From assembly GCA_019648995.1 (NCBI GenBank), contig BLXT01001714.1, positions 211,543 to 240,584 of the forward strand: a DNA stretch of 29,042 nucleotides. Reading direction: 5' to 3'. Under the pieces are notes generated by a model. It was not told where the DNA came from, ran no database searches, and worked only from the letters and a program-made list of their open reading frames with translations. Position numbers and translations under genes: made by a program. Position 1 is the first letter of the stretch, and the number at the start of each line of letters is the position of its first letter. Below are positions 8,472 through 18,061 of this stretch, piece after piece. The stretch is from Plakobranchus ocellatus (lineage: Eukaryota > Mollusca > Gastropoda > Plakobranchidae).

Positions 8472-10075
8472 CACTCTAATTCTACTGACTTCTTCCCAAC
8501 ATTCTCCTCATGATGAGCTTTGTTTTTTCAGAGTTAAATCCATGTCATTAAAAAACTAAATATTAAGAGAAGCTTTTCAGAATTTCATATATTATATCTG
8601 TAATTCTACTAAACAGATCTACTGAGAAATATCAAGAAATGTACATATAGATAAAGAAATAGAGTATTTAATCTAGATTTATGATCAATTCAATATTTCG
8701 ATATGATAATTCTTATTGTTCATAGGTTATGCAGGTGAGTTAGGCCAAGAAGAGCAGCGTTCCTATGCCAAATCAAAATTTTTATGAAGAAAATACCAAC
8801 ATTGACACCATACCCAATTTTTTAAAAACGATTTCAATCAATGTGTTTTTGAGAGCATTTTAGAAATGAGATAGTAACATTTAAACCAAAATCTCTTCTA
8901 GGTAATGTTGCAACATTGAAATTAAATTTTGTTTCCAAGCTTTACTTTTATTCACATTTAAAGCCCGCCTTTTAAAAATTCCTCTGCAGCTAGAGCTTAA
9001 TTTTTCAGGAACAGTTACAGTTTGTTTTTCGAATTCTTGTTTCTATAATTATTATGATCAATACGTTTTTTCACAGGTGTTGTAAGATAGGAGTGTTAAT
9101 TCTAAATATTGTATTTTAAATACATGTAAATTTTCAATTGGCTGTGTTACATGACAAAATTTCTCAAACAAATTATATTTATTATTATACTTTATTGATA
9201 TTATTGTCATTTTGTAAAGTAAAAGGAATCTGATGGCTCTATTTATTAATGTGTGTGAATGTGCTTCTAAATATAAAATAAAAAAAGCAAACAAACAAAC
9301 TAAACAATTATCATAAGCACAACAACAACAATAATAATAATAATAATTGTGAACAATAAAGTTGGTGTTCATGGGCAATCTGTACAAACTTGTTCACACC
9401 ACAAAAGTCTGAAGAAGTGCTGAGATTCTGCATACGATAGAAGCTTGCTCTTATTTTGTAAAATGTTTAAGAGAAATACAAATTTTTTCTTTAATTGTGA
9501 AACCCAGTTCAAGAAAAAAAAAAAAAGTAAGATTAGTAAGAAGAAAAAAAGTAAGAAAGTAAAATCCTATCGATGGTATAAAATTTGAAACATACAGCTT
9601 TAACAGCAAATGGTCTGTTATTCAACAGAATGTCCTGATTGTTTTCTGCATTAGAAGCTTGTACATTCCATATTGAGGCTGAATCTAGAAAGATCATATT
9701 TTTTTTTTACTATTTAATACACCTTACATAAGATCTTTAATCTAGATTTATCAAGATGTGTAGATACTAGATCTAATCAAAGGCAAAGGCAATATAATGA
9801 ATATTTTTATAAAAATTAGCACACCTCTTTAAATAAAATCTCTATTTTTTAAAATTAAGCAAATTATTAAATTGCATTAAAAATTTTTTTTTTAAAAAGG
9901 AAGAAAGAAAAGAAGAAGAAAATGGTTGATGAAGTTCTATAAGAACTAATTTGAAATAGACAAATGCATTGAGCACCAAGCATTATAAAGCCAGAGCCAC
10001 ACTAGCTCTCCCTCTTTTGGGTTCAAGGGGAGACAATTTGCTTTGACACCATCATGTTTGAAAACTACAACATAC
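8472..10075. other. AT-rich intron of the host gene
   Basis: Low-complexity runs dominate, including (AAC)n/(AAT)n at about 9319-9347 and several poly(A)/poly(T) tracts (9514-9526, 9700-9709, 9880-9905). No exon-like island was found in this stretch on either strand. Confidence 0.5.
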
Positions 10076-10330
10076 CCCATCTCCTATTCTGCCACCTGTG
10101 AGTGTCCTCTGTGTGTGATGCTGCTGTGCAGAAGGGACTTGATCATCCTCAGAAGCCCCAATGGGCATCTCCCGCTCCCCATCAAGACTGAGAGGCTTTT
10201 CTGCATTGTGCCAGAATAGTTTGATAAAACGATTATTAAACACAGGCTCAGGACTGCGGTAGGCAGCTACTGCTTGAGCATTGGTTGAGAATGAAATAAG
10301 AGCAGCACCAGGATCACCTTGAAATTTCAC
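10076..10330 (-). CDS. RBM26: RBM26/27-type gene, exon with second half of the RRM
   Basis: The minus-strand exon lies between acceptor TCTTTCAG and donor GTATGT and is 255 nt, phase 0 to 0. It begins VKFQGDPGAALISFSTNAQA and continues AAYRSPEPVFNNRFIKLFWH. This is the RNP1-containing second half of the RRM that characterises RBM26/RBM27: the GDPxxALIxF block, then the NNRFIK helix-strand end. A polar tail rich in Glu, Asp and Gln follows (PLSLDGEREMPIGASEDDQV). In animals RBM26/27 proteins are nuclear RNA-binding proteins associated with poly(A)-tail exosome targeting; that role is family knowledge. The next exon toward the C-terminus is uncertain. Confidence 0.93.
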
Positions 10331-10643
10331 CTGAAAGACAAACAGGAAACATGAGTTAAAAGCAAGCTAATCAAAGGATTTTCAATGTAAATTATGTGAT
10401 ATAAAAAAACTTTCCTACTTCTTCTTTACGTTGTGTTTGAACATTTTTTTCTTAATGTATTTCTTAGTAACCTTTTTTTTCTCCCACATTTTGGCTATAC
10501 CTATTTCATATAACATTTATGTAAGTTTAAATATATCTTCACTTAGTACGCAACAAAGAAATTTGACTTCATTCTTGATTTTAAAAAAGAAAAGAAAATC
10601 ATTTGGAAAGGACTAAAAAACACAAAGGCTTTTGATATTTTAC

Positions 10644-10789
10644 CTGGATATTCGTCAGCGTTCCAAACTTGCCAAAGTGCTCATTCAATTTAGCAATATT
10701 GTTCATCTCTGCTGGGATTTTACGCACTTCAAGAGTCATGTTTCCAAACTTCATTACTTTATTTGGACTTTGATGTTTAAAGCCTCGTC
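10644..10789 (-). CDS. RBM26: RBM26/27-type gene, exon with first half of the RRM
   Basis: The minus-strand exon is 146 nt, with acceptor ACCAG before 10789 and donor CAG|GTAAAA after 10644. It enters in phase 1 and leaves in phase 0. It reads GRGFKHQSPNKVMKFGNMTL and then EVRKIPAEMNNIAKLNEHFG up to TLTNIQ. This is RRM strand 1 (TLEVRKIP), helix 1 (NNIAKLNEHF) and strand 2, with the Asn-Asn-Ile-x-Lys-Leu-Asn-Glu-His-Phe signature typical of RBM26/27. The intron falls exactly between strand 2 and the GDP loop. The acceptor has a poor pyrimidine tract, but the phase and protein fit are exact. Confidence 0.92.
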
Positions 10790-11784
10790 CTGGTTTTTAT
10801 GAAATTGTATATTTGAAAAAATTATTTCCCTTTTCATGTAATGGAATGTAGTAAATGTACCTTTTTCTTTCATTGCCATGTTAAGAAAGAAAATGAAAAA
10901 TCCATCTAGGAATCACTTTTCAGGAACATAGAAAGTGTTACCTACAGCAGCCAATGGAATCTGATGTTCATACCCTTTTTATTTTACTGACCTTTATTTC
11001 TAAATTTAAATAACAGTGAAAAAGACTAAATATTTAACCAATATTGCACATTGCTTTTTGAAGGCGTTGAAAGGTATTGAAATAATTCAAAGATGATCAA
11101 TGAAGAAACAATCTGTTGCGATAACAATAATGCTTGAAAAAAATAATGATATGCTAATATGGCAAAAGCCTAACTGAATGCATTACTAGATCACATATTC
11201 CTTAGTCCAGCAATCAGCCTAAAAGTTTAGTAAGTTTAGAAACGTTTAGTGAATGAATTTTGAAACATGTCAATTCAAAAACATATCACACCAAAATATG
11301 CTGTTAATTTTAAGACATTTGAAGTAACTTAGACAAATGAGTGCAAATGTAAGCACAGGAAATAAAAAAGGAGAACTCCACTTTATAACTAATGAAACGA
11401 TCTCAAGACATTGTAAGTATGTAGATTTCGATGCAGAGGAACATTCCTGTTTTTTCTTCTCCTGCTAACAGAAAAGTATTTTTTTTGTACTGCCGGTACC
11501 TTTTTTCTTCAATTATTTGTCTTCAATTAAGTTTCATGGAATCCTGAAATTGGACATGTTCTTGACTTATATGCATAAGGATTATGAAATCAATTAGCTT
11601 AGAAAACATCTATCACTTACAGGAGCATATTTCACTCATAAAACTAAGAAATGTATCAACATTTTTTTTTTCCACCCAAACATTAAAAATATATATTGCA
11701 TTTCTCTTACTCTTTCTAGAGGCAAAAGCCTCATATGAAAACCTTGACTCTTTCTTTTGTAAATTGTTAAAATATAGTATTTAC
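10790..11784 (-). other. intron of the host gene (995 bp)
   Basis: AT-rich, with no repeats of known family recognised. It is bounded by GTAAATA donor and CCAG acceptor on the minus strand. Confidence 0.6.
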
Positions 11785-12072
11785 CTCCAAGTCTGCTGTA
11801 ATCAAAGCCTTTCCTCACAGGACCAGGTTGTGATTGTAGTCCAAAGCTCATTGGCTGAGGTTGAATTTGATCTGGTGGTAACTGCTGTTGAGGAGGAAGA
11901 TCTACAACAGGGCCAAACATTTGATGATGCTGGTTGATATGTGCCATCCTCAGAGGTGGCTGTCCTATGTTAATAGAGGTAAGGTCCCCATCAATAGCAC
12001 TAAAAGGGCGCTTGACTGGGATGACAATACGAGATGGCTCAGGCCTGGAAGGTCCCCCAGATTCCAAGAAAT
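11785..12072 (-). CDS. RBM26: RBM26/27-type gene, linker exon before the RRM
   Basis: The minus-strand exon is 288 nt, with acceptor TTTGTAG before 12072 and donor G|GTAAATA after 11785, phase 1 to 1. The G ending the exon at 24285 joins AT here to make Asp, giving SDR-DFLESGG. The sequence continues PSRIVIPVKRPFSAIDGDL and then a Gln/Pro-rich segment (QHHQMFGPVVDLPPQQQLPP), and ends GFDYSRLGG. It corresponds to the disordered linker between the proline-rich region and the RRM, including a KRxxS-basic patch that may match the Ser-Arg-Lys-Arg region of vertebrate homologues. Low-complexity composition limits comparison, but splice phase and both neighbours agree. Confidence 0.88.
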
Positions 12073-13101
12073 CTACAAATGGCAAAAAGATCGATATTTA
12101 TTTGAGAAAGCTGATGCTTTAGAAAGAGAATTTAGAAAGTGGACTCAGGTACTCATGCCTACATTTCGACGTTTTTTTTTCTGAAATTTTTCTAGTTTTG
12201 ATTTATGATTTTGTAGAAGGAATTTTCAGGTTTCATCAATACATTATAACTTCCTAGAATAATTTCTGAAATTTTCTTTCATGAGTTCTTATGAATCCAT
12301 ATAAATTCTCCAAATAACATGTTTAAGCAGAAGCAAACGGTATAAAGATTTCGAGTGAAGATATATTTATTAGACCCAGAAAGTTTAAATTGAACAGGAA
12401 TCCAACCATTTTTTATAACAAAGTTATTCTGACATTCTGTTTTTTAGTTTAGAATGTGAAAATACTTTCAAACTTTCTACAGAGATTCTCAATTAGCTAG
12501 GCTAGATCTTGATCTAAAGTCTAGTTCACGTTAGTCGAATCCAGATATTATGAATTCTTGATCATTTCTAAATGAGTTGATTTCACAGAATAATTTTGTC
12601 TTTTAGTCATATAAAAAATATCTGTTGAATCAAAGTCTGGTAGCTTTTCTGTACTGAGAAGCTTTAACTTTTCCTGGCTGCATAGTAGGATAGTATTGCT
12701 ATGGTCTGATCTGCAAGCGATTCTTCTGTGAATACATATGTGTGTTCACCTTACTATTTTATGGGCAAGATTATGGAGTCAGTTTGAGTTTGGAAAAGGA
12801 TGCAGGCCTCGGTTCCAGGTGAGAATGCTTTCTAGACTACAAAGGGAGCGGTAATGCCAAGTATAGAGATTCATCTGGGCCTGAGAGTAGACCTGATCTA
12901 AATCGTGCATGCAGACTACCTGTAATCATCTAACCTAGGTCTACATAGCTGCTACGGTCCTAGCTTTTCCTCTTCCCAGGTGTGGGCTTTCTCTTGAATA
13001 TAATCGATGGAATAAAGTTAAGTTACATTGTTTCTGTTGGCTCGGTGTGTTTACGTGTTATCTTTACAAGCCTATGCTGTCAGTCCATGTAAACCTGCTG
13101 G
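12073..13101 (-). other. proximal part of the 12.2-kb host intron
   Basis: The intron between 12072 and 24285 is expanded by the LTR element at 13107-18061 and the LINE at 20378-22985. This part shows no recognised gene or repeat. It carries several CTAGATCT-like words (about 12499-12530). Confidence 0.55.
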
Positions 13102-13406
13102 GTAATTGTAACAAAAACTAGACTTAGGGCTTGCTATTGGACGCACGTCAACTCGAGAATTCTAGAAAGACCCAGTTTAGGGAAGTTTATTTATGCAAAT
13201 CGAACGAGTTTTCATTACGTAAAGGAACGTGACTCATGTTCTATTTCTAGCCCAAGGATTTCCATAATGTCTTTTAGAAGACTGGTTTTTTTTTGTTATT
13301 TTAGGATTATTATAATGCAATGTTCTAGATCTATATTTTCGAACATTCTACGCTTGCATTGCGGGATAGATTTCCAGAAATTTGTAGAGTTTTCTTTTGA
13401 AAAAAG

Positions 13407-13414
13407 TATAAATA
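13407..13414 (+). promoter_or_regulatory. LTR TATA box
   Basis: TATAAATA follows an A-rich run and is conserved in the 3' LTR (17716-17723) and in both solo LTRs. It is the likely core promoter element; R would start a few tens of bases downstream. Confidence 0.7.
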
Positions 13415-13618
13415 CCGGGAGAAGATTGGTGAAACTATCACACAGAGAAGACACAGAGTAGGCAGAAAGTTCATAGAGATCACACAGAGTATTCAAGGTT
13501 CATAGAGATCACAGAGATATCAATGTATAACGATTACACAGATTCACAGAGCTAAATCTAGTTTTCTTACCGACGGCCTATGTGAATATTGTTTGATTTG
13601 ATTTCCTGCGTTGAGTTA

Positions 13619-13624
13619 AATAAA
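13619..13624 (+). promoter_or_regulatory. LTR polyadenylation signal AATAAA
   Basis: AATAAA within GAGTTAAATAAACTCAG, itself a short inverted repeat (GAGTT...AACTC). It is conserved in all copies of the LTR, including 17928-17933 in the 3' LTR. Confidence 0.65.
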
Positions 13625-13755
13625 CTCAGTTTTTTACGTTTTCATACGATCTCCAGCATTGCATTATTTTCAGCTAGATCTGTATCGATCTAAAGAACTC
13701 AACGTCCCACATCAGAGGTATTATCTACCTTTTATTTCTGGTGTTTGTGACACAT

Positions 13756-13773
13756 TGGCGACCCCGACAAGAT
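13756..13773 (+). promoter_or_regulatory. primer binding site
   Basis: TGGCGACCCCGACAAGAT starts 3 bases after the 5' LTR. It begins with the TGG complementary to tRNA 3' CCA. The TGGCGACC start resembles sites that use tRNA-Arg, but the exact tRNA cannot be fixed from this sequence alone. Confidence 0.75.
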
Positions 13774-13820
13774 AGCTGATCGGAAAGTGAGATCATGAGT
13801 TAGATCTAGAAATATCGGCG

Positions 13821-14408
13821 ATGGCTACGATGGAGGAAATTGTCAAGCAAGCGGACCTGTTGGGATATCGAGGTGAGAAGAGAGAGGAATATTTGAAACA
13901 GGAGTTTAAGCTTCTCGCAGTGTGTCAGGAAAAGAAGGAAGAAGCTGAACGTCAGGAAAGGAAGGAAGAAGCTGAACCTCAGGCAAGAGAAAAGAAGGAA
14001 GAAGCTGATTGCAAGGAAAGGTTGGAGCTGGAGAAGATGAAACTAGATGCAGAGATGAAGCTGTTACAGGCAAAAATTGAGGCTGGGATAATCAAGAACG
14101 AACCTGACAGCAGCGGCACGAGGTCGAGCGACGCAGGGGCCAAACACCTGAAACTGCCTAACTTTCAAGATGGGAGGGATGACCTCAACATTTGGCTGAC
14201 AGGGTTTGAGAGATTTGCAGAAAGTAACGGCTGGTCCAGGGAGAAATGGTCATCATTGCTATGTGTGCTGCTGACCGGATGTGCCTTGGATTGCTATGGG
14301 CGACTTTCGGCTGAGCAGGCGAAGGACTATGACAAGGTAAAAAGGGCTCTAATGAAGAGGTATGACCTTACGGAGGATGGCTATCAGAGCAAGTTTCGCA
14401 CATGCAAA
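13821..14408 (+). pseudogene. gag N-terminal and capsid part, fused in frame to integrase
   Basis: The frame starts at ATG 13821 (MATMEEIVKQADLLGY). It has a charged Glu/Lys coiled-coil segment with a repeated RQERKEEAE-type unit (residues about 30-95). A capsid-like block follows: LPNFQDGRDDLNIWLTGFER, then WSSLLCVLLTGCALDCYGRL and VKRALMKRYDLTEDGYQSKF. At about 14409 the reading passes without a stop into the integrase HLGIRRTKDK block, so the capsid end, zinc knuckles and protease are missing. The open frame ends at 14780 (319 codons). Gag would form the particle. In this copy only the N-terminal half remains. Confidence 0.85.
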
Positions 14409-15650
14409 CCAGCGCATCTTGGGATCAGGAGAACGAAAGATAAGGTCCTGAGCAACTTTTACTGGCCTGGGCTAGATGGCGACGTGACAAGGTACTGCCG
14501 GTCGTGTGACGTGTGTCAGCGGACTGTAAAGAAAGGTACTGTGCCTAGAGTGCCCTTAGAGAAGGTTCCCCTGATTGATACTCCATTTAAGAGAGTGGCG
14601 ATAGACTTAGTAGGTCCTATAAACCCACCAAGTGAAGCGGGACACAGGTTCATCCTGACACTCGTGGACTACACCACGAGGTTTGTCGAGGCGGTGCCGT
14701 TATGCAAGATCAACACGGAATTTGTGGCAGAGGCGCTGGTAGACATCTACAGCCGACTGGGGTCCCAGAAGAGGTGCTGAGTGACCAGGGTATGCAGTTC
14801 ATATCAGAGTGCATGAAGGAGGTCTGCCGTCTCCTTGGCATCAAACAGAAAAACACAACCCCGTACCACCCGATGTGTAACGGACTGGTGGAGAGGTTCA
14901 ACGCGACCCTGAAGACCTGCCTTCGTCGCCTGTGCAGTGAGCAACCTCGACAGTGGCACCGGTACATCAACCCTCTTCTGTTTGCCTACAGAGAGGTACC
15001 ACAGGAGTCCACGCACTTTGCCCCATTCGAGTTGCTGTATGGGAGGACCATACGAGGGCCCATGCATATCCTGCGTGAGCTTTGGATGAAGGAGATCGAA
15101 GAACCAGAAGTGAAATCAAGTTATGAATATGTCTTGAATCTTCGCGAACGCCTCGACGACACACTCAAGATAGCTCGTGATGAACTGGAGAACGCCCAAG
15201 GACGGCAGAAGCACTATTACGACCGGACGGCTAAGCGCAGAAAGTTCTCTGTGGGAGAGAAGGTGTTAGTCCTGCTGCCGACAGACTCAAACAAACTCCT
15301 GATGCAGTGGAAGGGGGCGTTTGAAATTGTGGCGACCGTGGGGATCGACGATTACCGGATCAACATGGGAGGGAAGGAGAAAACCTTTCATGCCAACTTG
15401 TTGAAGGGGTACATCGCCCGTGACCAGGACGCCAGCCAAGCAACTAGGGAGGAAAGGCCACCAACGAGCAGCTTGGATATACCCGCTGCAAGCTTTACTG
15501 TCATTGAAGACCTCGAAGGTGAACACTTCAATGACAGTGACTGTGAAGCTCTACCTAAGTTGAGTGGGTGCAGCAGCGAGGAGACTGTCAACGACCCTCA
15601 AGTTTGGCGATGAACTGACCCTGGATGAACGTAGACAGTTGGAGGAGTAG
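14409..15650 (+). pseudogene. integrase located upstream of RT (frameshifted)
   Basis: The zinc-binding domain is partial: the second His (HLG, 14415-14417) and CDVC (14505-14516) are present, and the first His is lost with the deletion. The catalytic core has Asp in AIDLVG (14604-14606), Asp in LSDQG (14783-14785) and Glu in LVERF (14891-14893). The last two are 35 residues apart, the classic D,D-35-E. A one-base loss near 14760 splits the core between two frames; the second runs to a stop at 15611-15613. The C-terminal GPF/Y-like region reads QWKGAFEIVATVGIDDY then HANLLKGY. No chromodomain was seen. The tail runs into the RT linker (FGDELTLDERRQLEE, about 15603-15648). Confidence 0.9.
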
Positions 15651-16550
15651 CTTTAACATACTCCTCCATCTTCAGCGATCGCCCTGGTACAGCGTCGACA
15701 GAGGAACATTGCATCGAGCTGACGTCCTCAATTCCTGTGCGACAATGCCCGTACCCAGTGTCTTACGCGATGAGGCAAACTCTACAGGACGAACTCAGAG
15801 AGATGGAAGACTTGGGGGTCATCAGGAAGAGTTCTTAAGCTTCTCCTGTGGTAGTCGTCAAGAAGAAGGATGGTACGAATCGTGTGTGCATCGACTACAG
15901 ACGGCTGAATAAACTCACCATTTTCGACCCTCAACCCATGACACCACCGGCAGACATCTTCCAGGGTATGGAGAAGGACCAGTACTTCTCAAAGATCAAC
16001 CTGAGTAAAGGCCCTGGCAGATCCCTATACGGAAGGAGGACATTCCGAAGACGGCGTTTGTGACGATGGACTGTCACTACGAGTTTCTAAGGATGCCATT
16101 CGGGATGATGAATTCCGGGGCCACGCTGAATCGTGCTGTGAAGAAGCTGCTGTGTGGAATGGACAACGAGGGGGATTATATTGATGATCTATTGATTCAT
16201 ACGGAGACCTGGGAAGCCCACGTGAAGACACTAAGTGAACTATTCAGGCGCCTTCAGGAGGCCAACTTTACTGTAAGGCCAGTTAAGTGCTTGCTTGGGT
16301 CAAAGACTGTTAACTTTTTAGGACACAGTCTAGGTCGAAGTGCAATTGGTCTCCAGGACGAAAATGTTGAGAAGGTTGGGAATGCCCCTAGACCCAAGAC
16401 AAAGAGAGAGGTTAGGGCGTTTTTAGGGCTGGTTGGCTACTACCAAGAGTTTGTACCGAATTTTGCCGCGGTCTCTGCGCCTCTTTCGGACTTGATGCGC
16501 AAGGGGCAGCCTTACATCATGAACTGGGGCGACAGCCAGGAGTGAGCCTA
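15651..16550 (+). pseudogene. reverse transcriptase downstream of integrase (broken)
   Basis: After the linker and several stops, the fingers read VVVVKKKDGTNRVCIDYRRL (from about 15848), then MEKDQYFSKINLSKG. A one-base deletion near 16010 shifts the frame. From 16060 the reading is HYEFLRMPFGMMNSGATLNR, then the catalytic YIDD (16177-16188), the thumb with CLLGSKTVNFLGHSLGRSAI, and KTKREVRAFLGLVGYYQEFV. A TGA at 16543-16545 ends the frame. The active-site aspartates are intact, but the enzyme cannot be translated whole. Its position after integrase is the feature that sets this family apart. Confidence 0.9.
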
Positions 16551-16978
16551 CAACTCATTGAGAGTTGCAGTGACGTCCAAGCCGGTCCTACAGTTGCCCG
16601 ATGTCGACAAAAGGTTCATCCTCAGAACGGATGCATCTGATCGTGGATTGGGCCGGCTCTCATGCAGGAGATGAGGGTACGCTATTCCCGGTAGCTTACG
16701 CAGGCAAAAAAATGACCGATAGGGAGAGAAAGTATTCAGTGATTGAGAGAGAAGCTCTTGCTATTGTGTGGGGAGTGAAGAAGTTTTTGCTTTATCTTTA
16801 TGGAACTGTGTTTACCCTGCAGACAGATCATGGTGCTTTACAGTTTTTGAATGCTGCGAAGTTTGATAGTCCTAGAATAATGAGATGGGCTTTAGCTTTG
16901 CAAGTATACAACTTAGATGTCCAATACATTAAGGGTAGTGAAAATGTTGGTGCTGATTACCTTAGCAGAATTGAGTAA
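16551..16978 (+). pseudogene. RNase H, last domain of pol
   Basis: The sequence continues in the RT frame with RFILRTDASDRGLG (first Asp). After indels near 16630-16670 it moves to the frame ending at 16978: LFPVAYAGKKMTDRERKYS, IEREALAIVWGVKKFLLYLY (Glu), LQTDHGALQFLN (third Asp) and NVGADYLSRIE followed by a stop (last Asp in GADYL). The stop comes about 280 bp before the polypurine tract and no integrase follows. This supports RNase H as the true end of pol in this family. Confidence 0.88.
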
Positions 16979-17257
16979 TGTATTGTGATAGACGTCGTTA
17001 TGTACTTTTCCATTGTTATGGTAATTGGTGATGGATAGTTAACTCTTCTTTTGATTTTCCTTTGCTTAGCTAAATGTTAAGCTAGAGACTTTGTAGTTTA
17101 GTGTGAGCTACTTTAAAGAAAGTGTTACATGCCATGTTGTAAATGTAATGTTAGATATATATGATGTAATGCTAACTACAGAAAGTATTCTGTTCTTGCA
17201 AGGTGTTAGCATCATTTTGTTACTTTGCTAGGAATTTGTTACTTGGTAAAAATTCTT
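16979..17257 (+). other. 3' untranslated interval of the element
   Basis: Non-coding AT-rich sequence between the RNase H stop and the polypurine tract. No env-like or other open frame was seen. Confidence 0.6.
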
Positions 17258-17269
17258 AAGAGGGGGCCC
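17258..17269 (+). promoter_or_regulatory. polypurine tract
   Basis: AAGAGGGGGCCC lies directly before the 3' LTR and is the plus-strand priming site expected at this place. It is followed by TATACTTAGGG and not the expected TGTAAC LTR start. Confidence 0.7.
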
Positions 17270-17272
17270 TAT

Positions 17273-18061
17273 ACTTAGGGCTTGCTATTGGACGCACGTC
17301 AACTCGAGAATTCTAGAAGTTTATTTATGCAAATCGAACGAGTTTTCATTATGTAAACGAACGTGACTCATGTTCTATTTTTAGCCCAAGGATTTCCCTA
17401 ATGTCTTTTAGAAGACTTTTTGTTTTTTTGTTATTTTAGGATTATAATGTAATGTTCTAGATCTATATTTTCAAACATTCTACGCTTGCATTACGGGATA
17501 GATTTCCAGAAATTTGTAGAGTTTTCTTTATGTAACGAACAAGACTCGTGTTCTATTTTTAGCCCAAGGATTTTCCTAATGTCTTTGAGAAGACTGTTTT
17601 TTTTTTGTTATTTTAGGATTTTAATGTAATGTTCTAGATCTATATTTTCGAACATTCTGCGCTTGCATTATGGGATAGATTTCCAGAAATTTGTAGAGTT
17701 TTTTTTTTTAAAAAGTATAAATACCGGGAAAAGATTGGTGAAACTATCACACAGAGAAGACACAGAGTAGGCAGAAAGTTCATAGAGATCACACAGAGTA
17801 TTCAAGGTTCATAGAGATCACAGAGATATCAATGTATAACGATTACGCAGATTCATAGAGCTAGATCTAGTTTTCTTACCGACGGCCTATGTGAATATTG
17901 TTTGATTTGATTTCCTGCGTTGAGTTAAATAAACTCAGTTTTTTACGTTTTCATACGATTTCCAGCGTTGCATTATTTTCAGCTAGATCTGTATCGATCT
18001 AAAGAACTCAACGTCCCACATCAGAGGTATTATCTACCTTTTATTTCTGGTGTTCGTGACA
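17273..18061 (+). repeat. 3' LTR, lacking its first ~15 bp and carrying a 179-bp tandem duplication
   Basis: Similarity to the 5' LTR begins at ACTTAGGGCTTGC (17273, against 13122). A block equivalent to about 17 bp (AGACCCAGTTTAGGGA region) is missing. A segment of about 179 bp is present twice (17351-17529 and 17530-17706). After that, the TATA box, transcribed repeats and AATAAA follow with only scattered substitutions. It ends TTCGTGACA before the GTAAT duplication. Confidence 0.9.
17351..17706 (+). repeat. tandem duplication within the 3' LTR
   Basis: Two direct copies each run from ATGTAA-CGAAC through TTAGCCCAAGGATTT, the GTTCTAGATCTATATTTTC block and GATAGATTTCCAGAAATTTG. The junction lies in GAGTTTTCNTTATGTAA, which also occurs at the start of the first copy. 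Unequal exchange at that short homology can explain the duplication. The copies already differ at several sites. Confidence 0.85.

Larger units (their letters stand above)
13107..13752 (+). repeat. 5' LTR
   Basis: The LTR is 646 bp, from TGTAACAAAAACTAG to GTTTGTGACA, with canonical TG...CA ends. U3 carries an octamer-like ATGCAAAT (13193-13200), a palindromic TTACGTAA (13215-13222) and TGACTCA (13230-13236). The transcribed part contains imperfect repeats of CATAGAGATCACACAGAG. Solo LTRs A and B are the same sequence in reverse. Confidence 0.93.

Noticed and set aside
11584-12184. Three plus-strand frames
   Set aside because: They overlap the host exon 11785-12072 in antisense and have no domain.
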